From assembly GCA_949316495.1 (NCBI GenBank), contig OX439010.1, positions 6,922,001-6,986,000 on the forward strand: a stretch of 64,000 nucleotides of DNA, read 5' to 3'. Of the stretch, positions 51,177 through 61,700 are shown in pieces. Every line of letters begins with the position of its first letter. The stretch's first letter is position 1. Under the pieces are notes generated by a model, which made no database searches, was not told the DNA's origin, and worked only from the letters and a program-made list of their open reading frames with translations. A program made the position numbers and the translations under genes. Origin of the DNA: Amphiduros pacificus (lineage: Eukaryota; Annelida; Polychaeta; Phyllodocida; Hesionidae).

Positions 51177-52930
51177 AAATTAATGTGTGGGTCACCAGAC
51201 AGCATCAATAGTAACACAATTACTTGTTAACTCTTCCAAAGTTAACTCGTCCAATGCATCAAACCTCTGTGGTATTATACCTTTATTATCATGCAAAAGA
51301 AAGATTTCCAGCCATTTTTTTTTCAAAGGTATGGCATTGAGTCTGGGTGACAGGCTTCATTTGTACCTGTAATGATATGGCCAAAATTTTGCTAAAAAGG
51401 TAATTATAAAGTAATTAAATAAACAAACCGTACTTTTCTCTCCTCAAGTGACTTCATAATAGAATCTGACTGGGCCTGTTTATATACTGTCATGGGTACA
51501 TGTGAATAAAATATTCCAATAAATTGGACAAATCCCAGACAAGAGGTCTGAAGTCTATCGCCTCCAAACTCCAACTTTTCGGTCTTAACTATGAAGTTAA
51601 TGTCAACTTTGACTCAAAAACTCCAGAATTGAAGTATGAAATTAAAGGTTCTGATCAACAGAAATGGCTAGGTTTCAGCTTTCTGCAAAAAAAGGATTTG
51701 AGGTTTATCATTGAAAATTTATGACAATTTTGTATTTTCTTTACAAATCAATGATATATTTAACAGTCAAAATGCCAAGTGAAATTTGAAAAATCTGTCT
51801 TTGATTTTCAGGCATCAAAATATGGCAAAATGCAACATCATACGAAAGTAATTTTAAGGGCTACAAAAGTTTACAAAATTTGGCATACACAACTTCTGAT
51901 TTTCTTTATTTTTATTTTATTTACAAAGAATCTTATCTTTTTAATAAATATAACTGATTTAGTTCCTATTTTGAAATATTAAAAATAGTACTGTAAATTT
52001 TCAGGACCATCCAAACTCGGGGTTGCCATTGATTCTAAAATTACCCTGATTTTTATTACGTTTCCCTGACCAAATTTAATTTCCATTATTTATTGACCAA
52101 TTCGACAACATCAGTATCAAATAAATAAAAATTTTATTCATATCCTTGATTGCCATTGACTTTTTTCTCTGTTATATATATTTCTGCTTTTAAATTAGAT
52201 TTCAACTTGTAGTAATTGTACCTTATGATTATTTTGTTTAATAAAAAGGTACAAAGCTTAATATATTGTGTCCTTATTTCTTTGATTATCAGTATCTTCT
52301 GACTGATAGGGCAAAAGAATAACCTTGTTTCTGATAACATGAACTAAAAAATAGGGTGGGAGTAGATTTTTATTTTTATTTTATTTTATTTATTTCTCAT
52401 TTGATTTATTTATTTATATTTTTTTATATTAAAAGTGATCAAATATATTGAGAGTGGATATATCTAAATGAACTTAAAACCTAAATTATGTCTTTACACC
52501 TAGAAAATAAAAAATCCTCTAAGATAGCAGGTTTGAACTAGGGTAGGTTGGGAAATCAGAAACAAGCTTTTTAACTCCTAACAGTTGAAACTGTTAAAAT
52601 ACCAATTTTTCCCTGACCAAAGTAATTTTTTCTGATCAAAATGCAAAATATTAGTTTTCCCTGACCAATGTTAGGATTCCTTGACTTTTTCCTTGACCTT
52701 AAAAAAATTTAATATTCCTTGGATTTCCTTTACCTGTGACAACCCAACTGGGTTCATACTGAGTGTGGATGTGCAGAACAAAAAATATATTTTTACATGC
52801 ACATATAAAAAAGCATGAATGTCATCAGAGAGGAAGGGTGATGAGATTTGGGAACAAAAATGCTGTATGAGGCATTGGCCGCTATAAAAGATGCCACTGA
52901 TAAGAGTGTGTGATCTCGCTACCATCACCA
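51177..52930. other. Unique very AT-rich sequence
   Basis: No gene recognised. At 52067-52700 scattered CCCTGACCAA phrases suggest a decayed interspersed repeat, with a weak 9-bp GGGTTGCCA / TGACAACCC pair at 52020 and 52737. The 66-codon frame at 51524-51724 has no known domain. Confidence 0.4.
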
Positions 52931-52948
52931 TGCTGCCCTCTTGTGGAA
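52931..52948 (-). promoter_or_regulatory. CTCF-like motif, minus orientation
   Basis: On the minus strand TTCCACAAGAGGGCAGCA is a textbook CTCF core (CCACAAGAGGGCAGC). It lies about 2.8 kb upstream of the TIPIN promoter and faces the plus-oriented candidates further left. Confidence 0.5.
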
Positions 52949-53449
52949 TTTAATGACATGAAACCAGTCCCCACTTTAGTTTTATTTTGGAAGTTTATAT
53001 GATGGGTTCAACTATAGGCATATTATGAATGGTCAGGACATTATACAATGTTTTTCAGCGAAAAAAATACAATTAGAAAATGTAATTTATATCCCTGCCA
53101 ATATATGCGCCATCATTTAAAACTGATAGAAAAATAACATTGAAAAACTTCAACAGGAACATTATAAATGCTATATCAAAAAGAATAATTTGTTTTCTAA
53201 GTTTTTAAAAAGTAATATGGAAAGCAACATATTGTTTTTAAACATGTATCAAAATTTTTCAAAATTTTCAATTGAAGCAATCATAATAGAAATTAACAGA
53301 TTTTTTTCTTAAAGTCAGTTTGAGTGAATGGTTTTCTCAGCCTAAAAAGAAACTATTCTGACTTTTTTTTTGAAAAAAAAAATAATCACAGTGTTCTATG
53401 GAAGCATTGTTTCAATAAGTCAGTTGCAATTTTTTTAAACATAAATATT

Positions 53450-53532
53450 AAAATTTCCATCATTCTGATGTCGGCTACTATAATAGGATCCAAATATTTT
53501 GAATCTATTGTGTAAAACAATGTGCTGCCATG
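53450..53532 (+). repeat. Direct repeat, left copy (about 80 bp)
   Basis: Contains CCATCATTCTGATGTCGGCT and TTGTGTAAAACAATG; it recurs in the same orientation at 54196-54278, 746 bp away, with moderate divergence. Confidence 0.85.
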
Positions 53533-53575
53533 ACACCAAAGCTCATGTAATGGCTGTCACACCTCCATACATAAT

Positions 53576-54176
53576 TACTGTATTATCCCTAATTGCCATC
53601 CCAGGGGCAGAAGCATTGCCTCTGAGGGGGCCACTAACATGTGACTGGCTGACATACCAAGAAAAGGGTTCAAAATTGACTGTTTTTCAGATCCACAATA
53701 GATGTTTAGTAAATAAATGATCACATCTTGTTGCACTTGCACTTATCATCAGTGTTGAGCCCTGTAGTTCCCCCACTAGACCACATGCCTATAGGGTAAT
53801 TAACCAATTAAGTATAGGGTGTGCTACTGGGCACCATACTGTGACCCATATGTGACCCTCACTCAGCATTCAGGTGTCAGATCTTACATACACATTGATG
53901 CAACATGGGGAGTAAATCACAGTGTAACATCACTTGAAATTGAGAAATATTAAACAGGTGTTTGTTAAAAACAGTAAAAGGGGTGTGTTTTCTTTGATAT
54001 GTTTACATGAGTATTGCAAGTGAAGCTGTGAGTACTGTTAACATATTAATTACTGAGATAGCAAACCCCTGTGGATTGTATGTCTGCTGCTCCACTACTC
54101 CAGCCACCAAGGCCTGGTCTGCAGACAGGAGGGGGCGGTAATTAGGTAGAGGGCGGCTATTAGGGATAATACGGTA
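53576..54176. mobile_element. Non-autonomous DNA element, 601 bp, 22-bp inverted ends
   Basis: The left end TACTGTATTATCCCTAAT (then TGCC) matches the inverted right end TACCGTATTATCCCTAAT (then AGCC) with two mismatches over 22 bp. The interior (GGGGCAG, GGGGGCGGTAATTAG) has no open frame of note. It lies between the two copies of the about 80-bp direct repeat. The TACCGTATT start is shared with the inverted-repeat elements at 58877 and 61321, but superfamily is not assigned and no clear target duplication is seen. Confidence 0.7.
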
Positions 54177-54195
54177 CTCCAAGTAAGAGATAGCT

Positions 54196-54278
54196 AAATT
54201 TTCCATCATTCTGATGTCGGCAACTATGATAAGATAAAAATATGTTCAATCCATTGTGTAAAACAATGCGTTGCCAGC
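54196..54278 (+). repeat. Direct repeat, right copy
   Basis: Second copy of the about 80-bp sequence at 53450-53532, containing CCATCATTCTGATGTCGGCA and ATTGTGTAAAACAATG. Confidence 0.85.
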
Positions 54279-54281
54279 ATT

Positions 54282-54540
54282 GAGAGACAACTGCATAAGC
54301 GAGACATAGCTGCATCAGTGAGAGATAGCAGTGAAATAGCTATACAAATAAGAGATAGTTATAACAATGAGACAGTACAGCTGCATAAGTGAGAGATTGC
54401 TGCACAAATCAGAGATGGGTACAAAGTGAGAGATAGCTGCATATGTGAAAAATAGCTGCATATGTGAGAGATAGCTGCATATATGAGATGAGATAGCTGT
54501 ACAAGTGAGAGACAGATAGCTGAACAAGTGAAAGATTGCA
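54282..54540. repeat. 20-bp minisatellite, about 13 copies
   Basis: Unit AGTGAGAGATAGCTGCATAA (20 bp) with frequent one- to three-base length changes and TATGTGA variants. It begins right at the end of the direct repeat. Confidence 0.9.
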
Positions 54541-54865
54541 ACCCATCCCAGTCAACTTTAAAATACCAGTAAGAAATTTATTTGTAGATCATCATTTACT
54601 TTTTTAACTCCTAACAGACTGGGCTATCTAAATTTTGTTGAATGGCAGGACTAACCAATCTTTTTTCTGGATTAGTGTATATAGTAATTAGTGTATATAG
54701 TAAATTGATAAAATTTATAAACATGGTTAGTTCATATGCTCAATAAAGTGCTGGGGTCAAAGTTTATTCAAAATGATTCTTAATTTTATAATTTCAGTTA
54801 TAATTGTGCAAGCTGAAGTTGCCATCTCATAATATCATCATTCTCTTCATCTAGGATCTTATTTA

Positions 54866-55440
54866 CCCGGGGGGGGTACTCTCATAGTCAGCGTTACCGG
54901 GGAAGCTGGGCTAAATAGGGTCCTTTTCACTGATATTTTCCCTAAAACAGGTTAAGATATTTGATCATTTTCCCTAAACCAGGGTACTATTTTTCAAATT
55001 TTTCCCTAAAACAGGGATCACAATCCCCCTTTCCAAATCTCCCCCTTCTGCATCATCCCTAAATGAGGGTATAAAAAATTCAGCTAGTCCTAAATCAGGG
55101 CACCAATAATGATAGAATATTTCCCTAAATCAGGCTCTGGGGTTTTCAGTTCCATCCGGGTTAAGATATTTTATCATTTTCCCTAGAAACGGGGTACTGT
55201 TTTTCAAATTTCTCCCTAAAACAGGGATCACAATTCCCTTTTCCAAATCTCCTCCTTCTGCATCATCCCTAAATGAGGGTATCAAAAATTCAGCTAGTCC
55301 TAAATCAGGGTACCAAATTTCAGATAGTCCTAAATCAGGGTACCAATAATGATAGAATATTTCCCTAATTCAGGCTCTGGGGTTTTCAGTTCCATCCCAG
55401 CCTCCGCGGGTTAAAATCATGAGAGTACCCCCCCCCCAGG
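54866..55440. mobile_element. Non-autonomous hAT-like element, 575 bp, 8-bp target duplication
   Basis: The ends are CCCGGGGGGGGTACTCTCAT on the left and, inverted, CCTGGGGGG…GTACTCTCATG on the right. A perfect 8-bp direct repeat CTTATTTA flanks the element (54858-54865 and 55441-55448), the duplication length typical of hAT transposons. The interior is two tandem copies of a block of about 210 bp (about 54950-55158 and 55160-55380) dense in TTTCCCTAAAACAGGG-type phrases. There is no transposase, so it would be mobilised in trans. The intact target duplication implies moderate age. Confidence 0.88.
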
Positions 55441-55689
55441 CTTATTTAGCAATATTTCAATAAATAATGAACTGTTTTCAAAAAAATATAGAAGCCCAGC
55501 CCTAAATAGTTAACTTCTCAACTAAATGTTTTTTCCTTTCCTTCGCGTTCATCAATTTGTATCAAAGATGTCTTGTTGGTTAGTGCATTTATACAACCTT
55601 TATTTTATTAAAGGTCTATTGATTTGTCTGAACCAGCTGAGTTTATGACTATGTTTCCAGGGAATCAATAGACTAACCATTCCGAGGGA
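55441..55689. other. Unique AT-rich sequence upstream of the TIPIN promoter
   Basis: Holds the right target copy of the hAT-like element and otherwise nothing recognised. Confidence 0.45.
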
Positions 55690-55760
55690 GATTCCATTTC
55701 GTGACGTCATCGAGCCTCGTTTGAAAGAACAGCAAAGTTGGTTCCCGCGAAAATCTGACC
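55690..55760 (+). promoter_or_regulatory. TIPIN: TIPIN promoter with CRE and E2F sites
   Basis: A perfect cAMP-response element TGACGTCA at 55702-55709 and, 33 bp on, a perfect E2F site TTCCCGCGAAA at 55742-55752, in a local rise of GC. No TATA box is evident. Single CRE plus E2F sites next to the start are typical of animal S-phase genes (known for the class). That this drives TIPIN is inferred from position and from the following splice donor. Confidence 0.7.
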
Positions 55761-55824
55761 GAAAGAAAACTCATCGGAAAGTCAGTGAAACTATTACTTT
55801 GCGTCACAATTGTAAATAACTCAG
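55755..55824 (+). other. TIPIN: TIPIN non-coding first exon (putative)
   Basis: Sequence between the E2F site and a strong 5' splice site CTCAG|GTAAAC (intron GT at 55825-55826). It would splice to the acceptor TGTTTCAG at 58577-58584, six bases before the TIPIN start codon. The start of transcription is not determinable from sequence; the given start is approximate. Confidence 0.55.
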
Positions 55825-58584
55825 GTAAACATTATTGAAATATATTTAATTATTCAACTGAAATTTGTTTGTGAAGTGGAAATCCTGTATCTTGCAATAA
55901 ATGGGGTCTGAATATGAAATTAAAGAAAACATTGGTGGGAAACCCCCATGCCCCACTTTGGCCACAATTTGCACAAGGCAAGTCCCTGACTGTCACCAGT
56001 CCAGCCTTCTGGGCAATGAACATCTTCAACTTCGTATATCTCTAAGTTTACTCAACAAAACCAATTGGCATCCCGCCAAGAGAGCAGTCTGTCAATGTTC
56101 TAAAGGTTTCGCATTAATTACTTTGGAAATAATACACTTGCAGAAGTTAGGTTGGGACTGCGATCTTTGTTCAGATCGTCTTATGTAGTCATGGCATCCA
56201 CTCCCTAAATAACTAGCCCTTTCCTTAGGATATATTCTGCTATATTTTATTTGCATTTTAAACATATTTGAGCAGCTTAGGGGCAGTTTTTAGGTCGTGG
56301 AGTACTTCAGTAAAAAAATCTGTTTTTTTTTTCATTCTCCTGCCTTCGTGGAAATTCACTGTTTACATAATAATCTTGGGGGGACATTTATTGAAACCTC
56401 ACCACAAATATTCCTTACCTATTTTAGAATATGACTGTCCTGCTAATTCAACATTTAAACGTGTACAAGCCTGATAAATCAGGAATGACAATTTAAATTT
56501 TATCACAAGAAATATCCAAATGTTTGTAACAGTAAAAATGCCAGGAAACATCACCAGATAAAAACACTCTTGAGACAGTGAAAAATGACTCCCCACAATG
56601 AACAAAAAGTGGAGGGTGAAATTGAGTCACGTGGTCTAAACCAGTCTTAACATTGGCGGCCATTTCAATTCTGAAGAAGCTGAAATTCTTCTCCATTTAA
56701 AAGTGTGATAACTGACTTAAAACAGAATAAAATTATTGTTTTACAACTGGATATTGAAGAAAACAGATTATACTTTGCAAACAACCAGGCCATGTAATCA
56801 GTGAGTACGTAATTACGACACCTGCAGTGTGTGTTTACCACGCGCAGCCCAGTGGGCTGCGCTAGGGTAGATGAAATTTGACGATCTCTCTCTAGCCGTG
56901 AAATGGCCGCCGGACCCAAAATAAACAAAAGGCAAATTCACTGCTAGAGATCCTCGAGCTACGTCTTATGCAGCGTTGCCTACTTACTACACTTGCAGAA
57001 GTTATATAGAAATTAGATATGTCTGAAATCGTGAGAATAAGAGAAAGACAGTCATAAATGATATGAAAAGATTCCATTATTTTTTGGCTTTGAAAATGAC
57101 AGCCGTAATTGGGATCAAAGTGCACACGTTTCCCATGCGTTTGATGTTGGCCACAAGCCCCCTTGAATATGAATGCAAGCCAGTTTGTGTATGTTTGCAT
57201 GAAATATCTGGATATACATCTTAATTATAATACTATGACTGCTGTTTCTGGTTTCTGATGAATCACAGGAGCAGAAACAATGGCAGGGTTTCTTCGATGA
57301 ATCAAAGTCCACCTCACAAATGGTTACAAGCTGTGGCCATAATAACAATGGCAGAAGATGGCAAACAACATCTGTCTGTATTTCAGCCTTGCAAAACTCC
57401 AGAAATGATCATAATATGTTTGAATTGCGATTTGATTCTTGATTGCAAAACATATTTTATCTTGATCTCGTGTACAATAATACCACATACTATGAAAGGA
57501 CAAAAAAGTGTATCATTTTAAAAAATATTATCAATGTTAGGAATGCTATACAGTTTGAGCCAGTACAAAGTGGAGCCTGGTAGTGATGGAGATCTTATTT
57601 GTCATAAAATGGCAATGTTGACATTAACTGTCAATTAATTTGATCAGGTTTTTGTACCAGTGCCTAAGTGACATGTTTGAATGTTAAAAGAATTCTGTCC
57701 CCCAGTTTGACTAGCCATACTTCTGCATACCCACATGGTGTCAAGCATTGAAGTCGGTTCTGGTCCCTCTGTAACTGTTCAAAACTTATGAAATCCCCCA
57801 TCAAGAAGGCAATTTGATCATAAAAGCTTTTGTTAACCTCACTGACCTTCAGTTGCTGCTCCTATCATCCTATTGAAAAAGGTAAACAGGCACAGTTGAA
57901 AAGACACATGGTAAAATAGTGTGAAGTAGCCAATCACCATTCGTGTCAATACATTAAAATATAGAAGTACGATTCTACAGTAGATATTTGCATTCTGACC
58001 AGATATTGTCCAGTTTCCTTTGTTGGGTGAACACTACACTTATCATGTGTTATGATGGCTTAAGTGTGGCAATAAAATTTTGAAAGTTTATGCATAGGTC
58101 AAATTTGTATTTGTGCCTCAACAACTTTTGATTCTGACAAATGACTTTGTTGAAAGTTTGTTGTTTTGATCATATATTTAGATTATTAGAATATTTAATC
58201 TGATCTACATTCAGTAACCTAAAAACCTGCCTCAGTTGTTCTTATTCAGATCAAGAAAATAACTCCCAAAATCTTTTGTAAATGTATAATTGCATCCGTC
58301 TTCCAATAATGTTTGCTGAAAATATTTTAAAAAACCAGTAAATAGATGAAAACTAAATTTTGTGTGCTCCAAATATCTTGCCAACAGTGAGGAGACATTT
58401 CTTTAGTAGGATAATTTAACTTTTACAATATTCATTGAAAGTAGTAACAAATGCTACCAGAATGACTTATGGCCCCAATTTTTGGTCCACAAATTGAAAG
58501 GATCTTTTTGCTGTCATGGTCAAATTAATTTTTCTTTCTATAATTTTACCCTTTCTTTTGATTTCACACAAAAATGTGTTTCAG
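55825..58584 (+). other. TIPIN: Intron in the TIPIN 5' untranslated region (putative)
   Basis: About 2.76 kb from GTAAAC to TTTCAG. Mostly unique, AT-rich. A GC-richer part at about 56620-56990 has GGCGGCCATTTCA and its inverted copy 257 bp apart, and a 21-bp palindrome GCGCAGCCCA-G-TGGGCTGCGC at 56842-56862. The 95-codon plus frame at 55901-56188 has no recognised domain; if the splice donor were not used it would start an upstream reading frame. Confidence 0.5.
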
Positions 58585-58590
58585 CTCGCA

Positions 58591-58753
58591 ATGGAGTCGA
58601 TAGGATTAGACATGGATGACATGTTTGATGATGAGGCAGGGGACATCAATGAGGAAATATCAGCTCAGGCACCACTGCCAGACCTGAGTGATGACGAGGG
58701 ACCAATGAGAGCGGGGATGGATGACGAGGCAGAGGAGGCACCAGAGGGCGCTG
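58591..58753 (+). CDS. TIPIN: TIPIN coding exon 1
   Basis: Exon begins at about 58585 after TGTTTCAG. Coding starts at ATG 58591 and ends in phase 1 before GTATGTT (58754). It encodes the acidic N-terminus, with DMFDD and LPDLSDDEG resembling the aspartate-rich leaders of other TIPINs. Confidence 0.9.
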
Positions 58754-61700
58754 GTATGTTAAACTGGAAAGTTATTAAAAAAGAAATTTAAAGTAAATAG
58801 CCTGAGAGTTGGAAGAACAGCAATCATACTATATGATATGTTAATGACTTTTAATTATTAATTTGCATTTAATAGTTACCGTATTTACTCGTGTATAAGA
58901 CGACTCGTGTATAAGACGACCCCCCAAAATTGAGGTTATTTTGCTTGAAAAAAAAACAATTTCCGAATATAAGACGAGTTGGCTTTTCTTGAGATATCGG
59001 CTCTGCTACCATTCAAGCTTCAGCTGAAGCTTGGCGGACATTTTAAAAGTGAAACGTAAATATGCTTACAATACAAGATCTTAACGGTCTTATACACGAG
59101 TATATACGGTAAAACGTATATACGATGTTCATATTTTCGAAATAACGAATATCGAACGTAGCGATCGATTTTAATTGCGTTTTAAATAATAAATAATGGT
59201 ATTTACCCAATATTATCACAAATTGTTCGAGAACAGAAGAAAACCATCAATCCATTTAAAACGCAATTAAAATCGATACACGTGTGAAAGCATTTCTGTC
59301 AAAAAGGGAAGACACGACTCAAAGCAGTGGAAACAATGACGAAATGCAAAACTGTGAACGCTGATAATTGGAATCAGTGAGAACAAAGTCAAAACAAAGC
59401 GTTTTCGAAATAATAGACATTAGACGCAGCAGATTGATTTTAATTGCGTTTTAAATGATAAAGAAAGGTATTTACCCAATATTATCACAAATTCGCTTTG
59501 CAGGTCGAGAATTTCTCCACGAAGTAAAACGTAATACGATGTACGTGACGTCCTTGATCTTAGCGTCTGGGTGCCCACAAGACAAAAGTGGAGCGGCCAA
59601 CATGTCAAATTGAACTTTCATATCCGTAACGGATCGATTTTAATTGCGTTTTAAATGATAAATAAAAGTATATACCCAATATAAACACAAAATACGCTTT
59701 GCAGGTCGAGAACAGAACAAAACCATCTATTATTGCGCAATATATTAATATTTCAGTTAACAATCGTTTTCGCGCTAAAAACAAGAGCTTCCCGTCACTT
59801 CCTCCTTTCAAAATTGCGACCACGTGTTGCGTAATGCATGTTTTAAATGGGTGGATGGTTTTGTTCTGTTCTCGACCTGCAAAGCGTATTTTGTGATAAT
59901 AATATTGGGTAAATACCTTTATTTATCATTTAAAACGCAATTAAAATCGATCCACGTGTGAAGGCATTTCTGTCAAAAAGGGAAAGACACGACTCAAAGC
60001 AGTGGAGACAATGACGAAACGCAAAACTGTGAACGCTGATAATTGGTATTAGTGAAATTTTGCTAATTTTCACACCACTGAATGGCAAGACATGAAAGGC
60101 TGTTGGGAATTGAATTGTAGGTATATACATAATATTATCACAAATTACGCTTTGCAGGTCGAGAACAGAATAATACCATCCATTATTGCGCAATATATTA
60201 ATATTTCAATGTGAGTTAACAATCGTTTTCGTGCTAAAAACAAGAGCCTCTTCCCGTCACTTCTGCCTTTCAAAATTGCGACCACGTGTTGCGTTGAGTC
60301 GTGTCTTCCCTTTTTGACAGAAATGCTTTCACACGTGGATCGATTTTAATTGCGTTTTGAAACATTGTCAGATATCATTCTTTTGACTATTGTACACACT
60401 GTTTATTACTTGAATACTCATAAATGTTGATAATTCATCATAAAAATGCCGATTATCATTATGAACGTGCGTTTTACCTGCCTCGTCGGTAAACACACTT
60501 TGGCCTTGACACTTTGGGGTCACATGATCTCTAAAAATTTTCTTGTGCCACCTGGTGACAAAAAAGTTAAGAAGTGTCATCTGGTGGAAAATACATGCAA
60601 ACTCAAATTGTTTAAGACTAAGCCATTATTTAATCACGTGTAGACAGTAGTCCGCCTGTCCGATATTTGCTTTCATTGCTAGTATTGCGTAATGCATGTT
60701 AAATGGATGAATGGTTTTGTTCTGTTCTCGACCTGCAAAGCGTAATTTGTGTTAATATTGGGTATATACTTTTATTTATCATTTAAAACGCAATTCTCTG
60801 ACAAATCTGCAAAGTCAATGATCACATGATTTGTGAGTCACGTGGTCTATCAGGCTATACTATACTGTCTACACGTGGTTGAATATTTCTTTGTGTATTA
60901 ACACGCTTTGTTTTGATGCTAAGATCAAGGACGTGGAGAAATGCTTTCACACGTGGATCGATTTTAATTGCGTTTTAAATGAATTGATGGTTTTGTTCTG
61001 TTCTCGAACAATTTGGGTAAATACCTTTATTTATCATTTAAAACGCAATTAAAATCGATCCACGTGTGAAAGCATTTCTGTCCAAGCGGGAAGACACGAC
61101 TCAAAGCAGTGGAGACAATGACGAAACGCAAAACTAACGCTGATAATTGGAATCAGTGAGAACAAAGTCAAAACAAAGCGTTTTGAAATAATAGACCAAT
61201 AATATTGGGTAAATACCTTTATTTATCATTTAAAACGCAATTAAAATCAATCTGCTACGTCTGATATTCGTTATTTCGAAAATATGAACATCGTATTTAC
61301 GTTTTACCGTATTTACGTTTTACCGTAAATACTCGAGTATAAGACTGATCTCGTGTATAAGACGACCCCCTAAACATTAACTAAGAGTTTTTGGAAAAAA
61401 ACCTCGTCTTATACACGAGTATATACGGTACATCTTGGTGGATACAACTTCACCAACTCTCAGAAAACATTATTTTTATTTTTATTTTTATTTTTATGAA
61501 AATAAATGAATCAAAGTGAGAAAAAGTAATATACAAAACTATTAGTTTTGGTGAAACTGTATGAAAAAACAAGAGGAATGACTAACATTTTAACAAATCT
61601 TGTTTGATGATGAAGAAAATGGAAAACAGTAAAAGTGTGATGGACAAATTGAGAAAGTTGTTGGTGCCTTTCTTTTCAGGTGAAGATGATGGGGATGTTA

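Noticed and set aside
50789-51217. 140- and 121-codon frames reading LLDNNY and EIVIIK repeats
   Set aside because: Created by the 18-bp period on both strands; no coding signal outside the array.
52018-52747. Possible element with GGGTTGCCA / TGACAACCC ends and internal CCCTGACC phrases
   Set aside because: The ends match over only nine bases with one mismatch and there is no clear target duplication; left as a decayed repeat.
55901-56188. 95-codon cysteine-containing frame just after the putative first TIPIN exon
   Set aside because: No recognisable domain or Kozak strength, and it lies within the inferred intron; cysteine spacing fits no known finger.
56655-56911. GGCGGCCATTTCA and its inverted copy 257 bp apart, as possible MITE ends
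   Set aside because: A 13-bp inverted pair within 1 kb is about as frequent as chance in this window, and no target duplication is visible.
56623-60849. 16-mer TGAGTCACGTGGTCTA at 56623 and 60834, combining AP-1 and E-box motifs
   Set aside because: About one such pair can occur by chance; no wider similarity flanks the two sites.
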